From Neoceratodus forsteri (taxonomy: Eukaryota > Chordata > Ceratodontiformes > Ceratodontidae), in the NCBI GenBank assembly GCA_016271365.2, contig CM057459.1, positions 493,967,501 to 494,031,500 of the forward strand: DNA of 64,000 nucleotides, written 5' to 3'. The notes under the pieces are model-generated. The model was given only the letters and a program-made list of their open reading frames with translations. It did no database searches and was not told the DNA's origin. Positions within the stretch are counted from its first letter, which is position 1; each line of letters starts with the position of its first letter. Positions 44,386-55,600 of the stretch are shown here, piece after piece. The translations under genes and the position numbers were made by a program.

Positions 44386-46140
44386 TTTGTCTGCCTCAGC
44401 CTTCCGGGGTTGGGGGGGACCTGGTCATGTATGTGATTTTTATTCTTATTTATTAAATAAATCTGATATTCATATTAAAGATAACAGACTAGTAATGATT
44501 TCTTTCTATGCACTATTTTTAAAGCTCAATGACCTACGAGAGTGTGCCTTCCTTTTTCTTTGACTGATAAGCTTACACCCACTGCAGGTCAGTCAACATT
44601 TGATGTCGTATGCCCTTGCATGAAGATGAGGAAACTCCACCACATTTCAGGGGTCTGCACTCAGACTGGATCAACATGTACGTGAAGTTCATGAGAAGGC
44701 TTCTTCATACATAGAAGGAGCATCTGGACAGCATAATATACAGTTTTAATGTACTGTCTGCTGCTATCAAATGGATTTCATAGTACAGCTAACCTTGTAT
44801 TCAGTAGTCACATTGTAGGAATTATTTCCTTATCTGGCCAGCTCAGATCAGATTAGATTTGATTACTTGACAAACACAAGAACCTCCATTGAGGTTATTT
44901 ACTTGTATACAGACAGAATGCATACCTAGATGTAAATGGCCCAGTTAAGCGTTGGCTATTGGGCCCAATCACCTAAAGCACCTGATTTCCCTAAATCGGA
45001 CCCAGTGCTATTATAGTTATTTTCAGGGCTATCACATTTGTTTTGTATATTTAAAATCTGGCAAGGCATTGGGCCAAAGGCCCATTTACAAGGGCAACCA
45101 GAATACATCACAAATGCACTAAACATATATGTGACAAATAAGACAACCATGTAAACATACAGTTACACAAACAAGTAAATCTATCCAGAGACTCATTTAC
45201 TTTGGCAGTAAGCGATAAGATAGTCTCTGAAACATGATACAGTGTTACTGGTACAAGATAAGAAAGAAGGTAGTGAATTAAAAAGATGGCAGTTTGTAGA
45301 GCACTTTTTTTTACCAATAGTGGTCTTCCTCCAGGAACAATAAATTAGAAAGACAAAGATGACCAGATAGAAACAGTGCTAGGGTGTTTTTAGTTTTTTT
45401 GTAAAGTAAAATGAACAGGGGACACAATCATGGGTCACCTTTTTTGCAAGGATGCCTAAGTGAAGTGGGTACCTGTGTTCTAAGGGGAGCCATCCCACTT
45501 ATACAAGTCACAGAGATGAGTAGGGTATGACAGTTGTGTTGCAGCTGTTACCACTTGATTAAGAGGGGTCCTCACCCTGTTGAGCAGTCCCTCTTCAGTT
45601 GAATAATAGAACATTTCTTCTATTGGATACTGAGTACTTCTGGTAAGTATGCCACTGCTCAAGGGAGTAAACTAAAAAGACAGAACATGCTTTACGTGCC
45701 GTGCTGCACGTATGGTACACATTCCTTTATTCTTGTACATTTCAGAGTGTCTTTTCTGTCTTTCTGTGTGATGAATGTAGTTCTCTTGAAAAATGTGGGG
45801 CTGGCAGCCTCAGGGACTTCTTTCATCATAGGTAGCTGGGTAGAGTACAGATCTTATCACATTGCTTTACCAGCCAGAATACATTCTGACTTCCTAGAAC
45901 CTCCCTCTTCCAAATCCAACAATAACATTCACCTTCACTTTCCATACTCATTCATTCTCAGGATCTCCTAATGTAAATACTGCCAACTGTGTCAAACTGC
46001 GCTGAGTCATGTGGGATGAGTTTGTGAGCTATTTCATTGCTTGAGACTCTGCTGAAACTACCAAGCACATTTTAGTTGTGCCTTGACTTCAGACCTGGGC
46101 ATGCAATTCTGCAAGGTCAGTTGATAAATTAATTAATTAT
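44386..46140. other. Unassigned AT-rich stretch
   Basis: No RT, transposase, SINE head or exon-like pattern was recognised. Short frames lie on both strands. Any single-copy host sequence in the window would most plausibly be here or in other such gaps, but nothing supports a gene. Confidence 0.35.
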
Positions 46141-46500
46141 TATTGTATTATTTATTTATTAAGTGTTTTCTGACTGAGAAAGGACTAGACAGTTTTGCCT
46201 ATTTTCAGCCTCATCTGGGGAGAGGAGGGATGCAGATAGAAACCTGCTGACATTGAACCAGATTAAAATGTTGGTGGTACTTTTAGTGGAATGGGGGAAA
46301 TTTGGCCAGGACACCAAAGAAAGTCCCCTGCCCCATGGGATTTTTGATGTCAACCAGAACAACCACCAGAACAGGCAGACAGGACCTCGGTTTAACATCT
46401 CATCTGCAAGATGGCACCTCAGGAGTGCAGCATCCCACTCATGCTGTACTACAGTGTCAGTATCAGCATTTTACCCACAGTTACTGGTGTGAGGTGTAAA
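46141..46500 (-). mobile_element. tRNA-derived SINE with conserved core, copy 2
   Basis: It matches 36045-36350 in order and strand. Shared phrases include TTTGGCCAGGACACCA, a CCCATGGGATNTT-like block and ACATCTCATC with AAGA near 46395. The tRNA head is missing or too decayed to see. Confidence 0.65.
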
Positions 46501-46559
46501 AACTCTGGTATTACAATATTCAGTAGCGACACATCCTCTCTAAGTATTTCCTATATTTA

Positions 46560-46772
46560 TTTTATTAGTTTATGTTGCAATTTTTGGCCAGGGAAGGCAC
46601 ACTGAGCCAAAACCCATTTCAAGGGGCATCCCCGCAGCACTGGGGAGATTTAGTGACTTGCTCAGGGTCACGCAGTACACAAGTGGAGGTTGTGGGAATC
46701 AGGTATGTGCTAAATGTACCAAGCTTGTTCATAGTTTGTTGCTTTAATCTCTAGGCTATAGTGCCAGACCAA
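46560..46772 (-). mobile_element. CORE-SINE (MIR-like), copy 1
   Basis: On the minus strand the central part reads ACTGCGTGACCCTGAGCAAG, then TCACTAAATCTCC. This is the conserved CORE/MIR-type block and matches the copy at 56851-57057. Upstream there is a tRNA-like start, CACTATAGCCTAGAGATTAA. The B box is weak. Confidence 0.75.
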
Positions 46773-47371
46773 CATTCAAATATCAATTAATCCAGACTCA
46801 AAATAATGGAGTTGTAAACCCCCCACCAGCCAAGATGAGAGTATTAAAGAGCTCTTGCACTTGCCTGGCATTTATGGTGTTAGGTGTATAGAAAGAGCTC
46901 TCTGGCCTTATGATTGAAGCCAGACTGTATAAAAGTAGACAGCTATTTGAGAATAAGACTGGAGAGGAAAGAACAAGTACAGGTCAATAAGAGAGCTAGC
47001 CTCAAGAGGGCTATCTGGAGGGCTTTCACACCATGATCAGTCTTAGAAGGGAGACAGAGTGCCAGGATCAACAGGGGAAATGGTAAAGGTCATAATTATT
47101 TCAATGAAAAGAGGTTAAAGGCCATAAAAATGAGATCTGCATAATCCAAGGGAAGCGGAGGCAGGGACTGTTAGATCAGAGGATCCAAGACATCTATCTG
47201 CCTGTAACTGGATGGTGAGGGTCCTATGCCTTTAGGGATGACCAGCATGTGTACTTGACATGGATTCATCTAAAAGGTGTTGGGAAGGTGGTGGCTTATG
47301 GTCCTAAGAAAGTCTTCCTATTGGTGTAGGTTGAGGGTATAACTGCTAGGGCTGTATTAGAGAGAGAGAAA
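46773..47371. other. Unassigned stretch
   Basis: Nothing recognised. A GAGAGAGAAA run near 47361 adjoins the LINE tail. Confidence 0.4.
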
Positions 47372-49975
47372 CTGAAACATAGGATTTGATGGCAGATAAG
47401 GACTGCCTGGCCCATGTAGTCTGCCCATTTCTCCCTATCTGCACTATTACCACACACTGAGTCCGATCTACAGGTCTTTCTCCTTCCCCCTTTCTCTCCA
47501 TTATTGATTCCTTTGTGATCATCTTATGCACTCTTGAACCCCCCCCCCCACTGTTTTCACCCCCACCACCTCCACTGGAAGACTGTTCCAGAAATCCACC
47601 ACTTTTACTGTGAAGTAGTACTTCCTCACATCTCTCCTAAATGTACTCCCCCCCCAGCTTTACTGCACGTCCCCTTGCTTCTGAGTACCTTTTCTTCTGA
47701 AAAATATTCCCCTCCTGCACTTTATTTACCCCTGTGAGGTATTTAAAGATCTCTCTCTCTTATCTCTCTTCTCCCACCTCTGTTCCAGGGTGTAACTATT
47801 GAGGTCCTTTAGTCTCTCCCTGTGGGGCTTTTGATGCAGACCTTGCACCATTTTAGTAGCCCTCCTCTGGACTGTCTCCACTCTGTCTATGTCCTTCCAG
47901 AGATGTGACCTCCAGAACTGGATAAAGTACTTCAAGTGGGATCATGCCAATGATATATAGATATGCAACACCACCTCCCTCATTCTGCTGGAAATACCCC
48001 TCCCTGTGCACCCCAGCATTCCACTCGCCCTCCTTACTGCCTTGTCATACTGCCTGGCAACCTTTAGGTTATTCAATATAATTATCCCCAGGTCTCTTTC
48101 CAGCTTGGTGGTTGTTAATACCACTCCACCCATTTTGTACTCTGCCCCTGGGTTTCCGTGCCCTAAGTGCATTATCTTTCACTTTTTTGCAATGAAACCC
48201 AGCTGCCATACCCTTGAGCACTCCTCTATTTTTCTCAGGTGTTTGCTCATCCTTTCCACCACCACTCCAGAGTGTCCACCCTATTGCAGATTCTGGTGTC
48301 ATTTGCAAATAGGCAGATGTTTCCTTCCAGCTTCTCTACAATGTCACTTTTAAAGACATTAAAGAGGACCAATCCCAGCATCCCTCTGGTCACCCTCCCT
48401 TCCTTGGCATGAACTCCGTTTACCACCACCCTCTGTCACCTATCCCCTAACCAATCTCTTATTGAGTTTACCACCTTTGGACACACTCCTAATCTACTCA
48501 GCTTTCTTATTAGTTTCCTATGTGTCAAAACCCTTATTGAAATCGGTAGGCCATGTCCATTGCTCCACCCTGATCTAGTTCCTTGGTCACCAAGTCAAAG
48601 AACTCTGCGAGATTCATTTGACATAACCTCCCCCCCTGCAAAACCATGCTGCCTCAGGTCTTGTAATAAACTGGATTCAAGATTTTCCACAATTCTTTCC
48701 TTCAGCAGTGATTCCATTAACTTTTCTACCACAGATGTCAGGCAAACTGACCTATAATTGCCAGCCTCCACCCTGCTACCACCTTTGTGTAATGGAACTA
48801 CATCCGCCCTCCTCCAGTCCTCTGAAACCACTCCTGTTTCCAGTGAGCTGTTAAACAGAACTGTCGGCTGGCCCGGTGGAGCTGAGGGTTGAGGCGCGGG
48901 ACACCACACCTCACTCCATGCCAGCGACCCAGGTTCGGGAATGAGCCTGGGTCATTGGGGGTAGGCAGAGGAGGACTAGGATAGAGCATCCAATGACAGT
49001 TCTCCTAGCCCTGGGGAGAAGGAAGGGATGCATGCCACACTCTGCTGGTCCCTGCGAATGCCCAGTGGTACTGCAGTCACGTGGGTGCCAGTGGGGGGGA
49101 AGCACGGCAGATGTCTGCATGTTAGTGCGCTGACGTCCTTGCGTGCCCATGTTTCCAGGGAAAAAACAATGGAGGAAAACGCAACACACAGATCCACGGC
49201 AGCTTGATAGCCGCAGTTTCACCGGCCGACGATGCCCCGGACATGTGCCAGTACGGCTCGGTGCGGGGCTCTGGGGCCCCCTTCGCAGGCAGAGATGCAT
49301 CTGCCAGCTGGGCATGGAGCTTCAGATTCAGAGGTGGAATGGAGGAGCGGCGGCTGGAAGTAAGGCAGGACTGTGGTTGCAAAGGAAGGTGACATTTTTA
49401 AATGATAAAAAAAAAGAACAGAACTGTCAGAGGTGCAGCCAGTATTTCCCTGAGCTGCCTCAATACCCTTGGATGCACCCCATCAGGCCCAGTTGCTTTG
49501 TGTACCTTCAGATTAGCAAGTCTCTTCAGGTCTCTCATCTCCAAAATAGGACTAGTGTCCACCTCCCACCCTCCAAATCTTTTGTTATTTTTTGTGGCCC
49601 CTCCACTTTTCCTTCCTCTGTGAACACTGAACAAAAGAATTTGTTCAGGATGTCTGCTTTTTCCTGCCATCCACTCTGCACAGTCCCTACCTTCCCTTTT
49701 TAGCCTTCCAATCACTCCACTGATCTTCCTCTTTTCACTTAGATGCCTAAAAAATGTCTTATCACTTTTTGTTTCCTCTTGAGCTATTCTCTCTTCAGTT
49801 TGCACCTTACTGCTTTCCTTGCTTCCCTCTGTTTCCCCTCAATACACCCCCATCATCCTTCCTCTGCATCTTCTTATACCTTTTGAATACCACCCTTTTA
49901 ACCTTTAACTTTTCAACCACCTCTTTCGAATACCCCACCTACCCCAATCCTGTAACGACCAGGAAATAGTAGTTT
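47372..49975 (-). mobile_element. CR1-clade LINE, decayed, copy 3, split by a SINE
   Basis: From 49960 down, the minus strand reads KTFFRHLSEKRKISGVIGRL, ATGPDGVHPRVLRQLREILA (about 49430-49500), a SINE at 48866-49416, then LETGVVSEDWRRADVVPLHK, AGNYRSVCLTSVVEKLMESL, FANDTRICNRVD (normally FADD; about 48285-48320), NPGAEYKMGG-type sequence, LKVARQYDKAVRRASGMLGC and [20 protein letters not shown]. The 3' end is at about 47380 with CCTATGTTTCAG. It is the only LINE here that retains the segment upstream of the RT. Stops and D-to-N at the catalytic site show it is dead. Confidence 0.9.
48854..49428 (+). mobile_element. tRNA-derived SINE (family S1), copy 3, nested in a LINE
   Basis: The element at 48866-49416 is flanked by a perfect 12-bp duplication, AACAGAACTGTC, at 48854-48865 and 49417-49428. 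The head reads GGCTGGCCCGGTGGAGCTGA with a B-box-like AGGTTCGGGAAT, and the 3' end is an A9 tract. Removing the SINE and one duplication restores the LINE reading ...PLTVLFNSSLETG..., so the insertion is exact. A 186-residue frame overlapping it is an artefact. Confidence 0.95.
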
Positions 49976-50227
49976 ATCACTCATGGTAGCGCCACCATTC
50001 AGGTATATTTGGAGACTACATGGAGTCAAGTTGGTCAGTGTTTCCCAGGCCTGGGCAAGATGACACTGCAGCTAACCTGTGTGGGAAGAGCTGTTTTTAT
50101 GTTTCTTTCTTCAAATCTTCTGGCTGCCTTGATGCTGATGTACATGCCACCAGAGGCACATTTGCACCATGGGTGTCGACAATTTCTGTCTTCCTTTTAT
50201 AATGCTTTTTTATTGTCTTCTCTGTGA
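49976..50227. other. Unassigned stretch
   Basis: Nothing recognised between the LINE and the next tandem repeat. Confidence 0.4.
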
Positions 50228-50775
50228 CTCATCAAGTGTTCATTCAGAAGTCATGTCTTCTTGTCATCATTCTCCTACTTCCTCCATGATGAATCACTAT
50301 TTCCTCATCAGATGTAACTGTAGTGTGTGGGTGAGCCCACTGTCTTTCCTGCCTGTACACTGCACAGCAAATGGCACAGTATGACTGGCCAGTGCTGCAA
50401 CAGCCACCTGTGTGCTGTGAATGTCAAAAGTTTCCTCTCTGCCTTTTGGCATTATAGATAATACTTTTTATTTTCATCTGCTTGACTCGTCATATGTTTG
50501 TTCAGAAATCACATGCCATTGTTATTTTTTCCAACTCCTTCTATTATCATGCATCATTGGGATGTGTGGGTGACACAGCCATCTTTTCTGCCTGCAGATT
50601 GCACAGCGAATGGTGCCACGTGACTGGCCAGTACCACCTCCACAGTTACCTGTGCACCGCCATGGGCATGAACAATTACCTGTCTGATTCGAGGCACTAT
50701 ACAAAGTGCTTATCATTATCATGTTCACAACTCATCAAGTGCTCACTCAGAAATCATGTTTTCTTGTCATATAAA
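50228..50775 (+). repeat. Tandem repeat of ~245-260 bp, 2.2 units
   Basis: CATCAAGTGTTCATTCAGAA at about 50231 recurs in variant form at 50490 and again at 50732. Other shared words are GTGACTGGCCAGT/ATGACTGGCCAGT and ACTGCACAGCAAATGG/ATTGCACAGCGAATGG. The second unit ends in a CACTATACAAAGTGCTTATC phrase like an L2-type tail, so the unit may derive from a SINE. Confidence 0.75.
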
Positions 50776-51033
50776 TAAAAAGCATTTTATATAATAAAAA
50801 AGGTATATTGTGTTACTGTTTTCTTCTCCAATAAATTTATTGTCATGTCAATCACATAACAAGGTCATGCTCCACTGTACTCATTTGCCAGTACCTGCAC
50901 AATAAGCAGCCTTACCATGGTCCTTCACATGGGAAGTCCATTTGAATGCTACACTCACCACTGTTTACAATCGTCTGTGACAACCCAATAACACATACTA
51001 TTACACTATCATACAGCTATTTTTCTTGCTAGG

Positions 51034-51915
51034 AAACAAATTGCACATACCCCAATAATGCAAAGCATCATGGGAAGCATATGCAAATGTTCATAAATTT
51101 ATTTGGACTGGCTCAACTTTATGAAAAATTGCATGATGCCAGAAGGCCTCACAATACAATCAGCAAAGGCTGAGAACAGCAGAGAGACACATGTTTCATG
51201 CTCATTTGGACTCCTCAGTATGCCATATCTGTATCTCTTCCCAGGGTGAGGGAGCCAGCCTATAGGGGATCTTATTTATTTGGGTTGTGGGCAGCCCAAA
51301 GCAGAGAGAGACAAGAACTACAAAAGAATCCCAGAGCAAATGCAGTGGGGCATGGGTTATCCCAGAGAATATTGTCCATACAGCCAAATTTTAAAGAAAA
51401 CAAATTGCACATATCCCAATAAGGCAAGGCATCATGGGAAGCATATGCAAATGCCCATGAATTATTTTGGACTGGCTCAACTTTAAGCAAAATTGCATGG
51501 TGCCAGAAGACCTCACAATACAATCAGCAAAGGCTGAGAACAGCAGACACATGTTTCATCCTTATTTGGATTTCTCATTGTGTCATATCTGTATCTCAGC
51601 TTAACATGAGGGAGCCATCCTATAGGGGATCTTATTTATTTGGGTCATGGACAGCCCAAAGTAGAACAAGAAGAGAACTACAAAAAAAAAACATAGCAAA
51701 GGTAGTGGGGCATGGGTTATCCCGGAGAATATTGGCCATATAGCCAAATTTTAAAGAAAACAAATTGTGCATACAAATTTGCATATGCTTCCCATGATGC
51801 TTTGCATTATTGGGGTATGTGCAATTTGTTTTCATTAAAATTTGACTATATGGCCAATATCCTCCTGGATAACCCATGCCCCAGTGCATTTTCTCTGGGG
51901 ATCTTTTGTATTTTT
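51034..51915. repeat. ~360-bp direct repeat, two and a half units, ending in an inverted copy
   Basis: AAACAAATTG starts at 51034, 51398 and 51758 (periods 364 and 360). Each full unit contains GCATCATGGGAAGCATATGC, CAATCAGCAAAGGCTGAGAA and ATAGGGGATCTTATTTATTT. After the third start the sequence turns back: 51775-51905 is the reverse complement of the unit junction (GCTTCCCATGATGC, then GGGGTATGTGCAATTTG). The end is therefore a hairpin of about 100-bp arms. Confidence 0.9.
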
Positions 51916-53159
51916 CTTGATGTATACTTTAAATAAAAAAAAACAGAACATTAAAATAAATTTACAAGTCAACTTGTTCTTCTGAACACAAAACATTTAT
52001 TGTTACAAATCATATTGTCTTGTATAAATATAAAATATTACATTATTTTACTAACCTCATTATATTATTATTCATACCTAAAGCATAAAATATGTAACAT
52101 AAAATAATAGAAGAGTAATATAAAATAATTGGTAACTGCCGTGAGAAAAAGTGGAGAGCTGGGTTTTTGCAGACTCTGCCATAACACCATAAACAGTAAT
52201 TCACAGCAGATGCATTCCAACAGCACTTTCCAAAGTAGGCTACAGTAATTCTTTGCTGACCCCAAGGCTTTCCCCCTTATTAGTCTCTTTTACCCTATGC
52301 AGATTATTGCATTAGGATCTGAAGTGGTTCAGACAACTTAACAGAGCCAAGCTGAATTTTCAGGCCCCAACTCGAAGTCAAGCTGAATCTGGCTTGGCCC
52401 ACTTTGTTCTCCCTTAGTTTTTTTGGTGGGGGGAGCTCACAGGTGCAAGACATCTGACACTGCTGTAGCCAGCTACTGACAACAATGGCTCCATCTAAAT
52501 TACCTTATAATGTAAGGTTGTACTGATTGTATTACAGCAAACTACAAATGCAGTACAACCTTAAACAGTAAACTAATGCTAAGCCAATGCAGCCATGGTT
52601 GTCCATAGTCAACCCCTGTTTATCTTAGCGCTTGACTATCCATTTTTTTTCTCTGTCAAACTTGATTTTATACTTCTCAAAATGAATACCTCTAATTCAA
52701 GTACTGTTTATAAATGTGGAAATCAGGCATTTAGGATGAGGTCTATGGTCATATTCTGCCATAGGCTAAACATCCTAAATGTTCCAGATATTAAGGTTCC
52801 CATTGATTATACAGTAGTACTATAAATGGTGTAATCCTTGGTACTGTCTTCTGGGGAAGGTTATGGCAAATATACATCTTTCATGTTTGCTTTATTATGT
52901 TGTCTTGCACATGTACAAGCAACATCTTGTGATAGTAGGAGAAATGTAGAGGTGTGTCAGTGTTGGCGAATCCAGGGCACACTTTAGTAGGTGCGTCCCT
53001 CATTCACCAATTAGTCAGCATGCTAGCACTGACACAAGTATATGCAAAGTGCCACCAACTTGAAACAAACGTGCCACTGCAATCAGAGACAAGCTCATCA
53101 TGCAGCGGCACAGATGACACACCTCCCATACATGCCTTTCCTGGTGAAACATTTCAATA
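51916..53159. other. Unassigned AT-rich stretch
   Basis: No coding pattern or repeat family was recognised. Runs of A and T near 51930-52100 are simple sequence. Confidence 0.4.
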
Positions 53160-55045
53160 AACATGGCGGCAGGTCCTGCTGCCGCCACACAATTGTCAAA
53201 GGAGGCTGGCATTGGGGCTGCAATCCCCATGTGGGCATGTCTGCCACAGCTCCCCAGATTGTGCGACACACTAGGAGCCCACCCCAGTGTGCCTCTGCTC
53301 AACAGAAAGCCGACTGTATCAGCATGTTCCTCCTCCCACCCCCCCAGATTGTGCGACACACTGGGAGCCCACCCCAGTGTGCCTCTGCTCAACAGAAAGT
53401 CGACTGCATTGGCATGTTCCTCCCCCCATTGTGTGGAACACTGGGAGCCCACCCCAGTGTGGACAACATTTGTTTTCTTTCAACTGTAAAGAAAGAAAAC
53501 CATCCTGAGGCACAGTGTCTTTTTTAAAAAAAAAAAAATGGTCCGTTGTCTGCGGCACTCCCTCCCCCAACCCACATCCACCCTCTGTGCACCCCACCTC
53601 CCCACAACCCTCTCACCCCATACTTACCTCTGGAGGTCCAGTGCTGCGATCTTTGGTGGAGCAGGAACCCGTCTGGACTCTTCAAAGCCGAACTGCAAAA
53701 TGAAGAAATGCCGGTAAGCTGTATAATGGCATAAATGGAGGGGGAGTTCAACTTAGGTGAATATCTCAGCCATTTTTTTGAATGTTGGCTCCAAATTTTC
53801 AGCATGGGGTTCTTGGGACTTCACCTCATGAACACATGCACTGTCATCTCATTACTTGGTCCTGAAAGGTCATTTTGTGGTCATTGCGCGGAATCACCTT
53901 TTGAGACTGATTAACAAAATGACAGTGTCACTGTTGATGACGTGGGGTCCCAAAAAGCCTATGCTGCAAATTTGGTGAAAAAAATCCAGAAATGACCATG
54001 TTTCCATGCACGCTCATAACTTTGACAATTTTTAATATTTTCACTCCAGATTTTCAACATTGCCATTTTTTCACACCTCCTTATGAACAGTACAGCTGTC
54101 ATTTTTCACACCCTGCCCAAAATGTGTTTTCACACATGTGGCACACAATGGCGCAGCCGCTGTAGGAAATCAATGTTCAGGACAGATTAACAAAATCACA
54201 GTGACACTGTTCATGAGCAGAGGTCCCAAAATGTCTATGTTAAAAATCTGGTAAAAAAATCCCACAAATAATTGTGTTACGGGCATGTGTTGCGCAGTTT
54301 CTAGGCACGCTCATGACTTCACCAATTTTTCATATTTTCACTCCAGATTTTCAACATTGCCATTTTTTTACACCTTCTCGTGAACAGTACAGATGTCATT
54401 TTTCACATCCTGCTCAAAATGTGTTTTCGCATCTGTGGCACCTAAGTGTGCAGTCACTGTGCAAAATCACCTTTCTGCTAACAAACTGATAGTGCCACTG
54501 TTCATGAGGTGGGGTAACAAAAAGCCCATTTTGAAAATTTGGAGTGAAAATACCAACAAACGCCCAGAGCATTAGGGTTTCCAACCATTACACCCCATCC
54601 TGTAGAGACTGACAGGTGTCAGGGGTGTGGCTTGGGATTATCAGCTGTAATGCTCACATCATTCCACCCCCACGCCCACCCTGCAGCCAGTGACAGGCAT
54701 CGAGGTGTGCCTTGAACTCTTCAGCCCCAAAGCTCACTCCATTCTCATATACTGCACTCATCTCAGCATATTTCCTTATGGAATGGGGTGAGCATAAGGC
54801 CCGAAGACCCCAAGGCACACTGCAAAACTTGTCAGTGTCTGCAGGGTAGGGTGAGGTGAAATGGCATGAGCGTTATGGCCAATGACCCAAAGGCACAACC
54901 CAGTGCCTGTCAGTCTCTGCAGGTTGGGGGTGGGGTTGGCGTCAGTTTACTACTTCACAGCCATTCCTATTATGTATCTCTCTAACTCCTACACTACCAA
55001 TGCCAATGCCAGCAAGACAACATTCAGAATTGACAAATGCTTGTT
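53160..55045 (+). mobile_element. Composite foldback element FBX, copy 3
   Basis: The parts are a perfect small hairpin, TGGCGGCAG with CTGCCGCCA (53164-53187), a hairpin cluster with three ACTGGGAGCCCACCCCAGTG-type stems near 53265, 53350 and 53435, the donor-bounded module at 53619-53720, a palindrome at about 53795-53980, two ~297-bp units to 54560, and a tail with a GAGGTGTGCCTTGA/CCAAGGCACAC palindrome. The terminus, CATTCAGAATTGACAAATGC, lies near 55019-55041. It has fewer units than copy 1 but otherwise the same order. Confidence 0.8.
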
Positions 55046-55600
55046 TATTAACTTGTGCCATTTTTGTATTCTTCACTATGAAAAAAAAACAGATCATGAA
55101 GCAATCCAGTTACAACATCAGTTATATTTTCTTGCTCATTTATAGAAAATTACACATTCTCAATATAAATGCCATGCTTCTGTTGTTCCCTTTCACAGTT
55201 TGTGAACTTGCCATTTGAAATAGCATGAACCATTCCTTTGTTTCTTTTCTTTTTTGTCTCCCTCTGCTTGTGCATTCCCAGAAGCAGCGTTGTTGCTTCA
55301 TAATTCTTGCTTTGAAGTCTCCTTGGGCCTTGCAAGAGCAGAACCCCATGTCATCAGAATGATACAATTTTTACTGTAACACAGAAAGCATAGCATGTTT
55401 TCACATGTTTCCGTATCTATCGTGAGAGATCCCATTGTAATTGTTATTATGGCCATAAATAAGTCAGTAGTGAAATGAGCTTCTCTTTTTATTTTGCTCT
55501 TCCTCCTCAGCTGTCGTCATACTTTAAACAAGATATACACTTCCAGTCAGGAAGTTCTAGGAACACAATTGCTTATGTGTGTGTGTGTCTGTGCATAGGG
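55046..55600. other. Unassigned stretch
   Basis: A basic 75-residue frame on the minus strand (55140-55367) has no recognised family. A short (GT)n run lies near 55578-55590. Confidence 0.35.

Noticed and set aside
49143..49703. 186-residue plus-strand frame
   Set aside because: It spans the junction of a SINE and an antisense LINE, so it cannot be a gene.
53042..53527. 161-residue frame with repeated TRSPPQCASAQQKADC text
   Set aside because: The repetition comes from tandem hairpin units of FBX copy 3.
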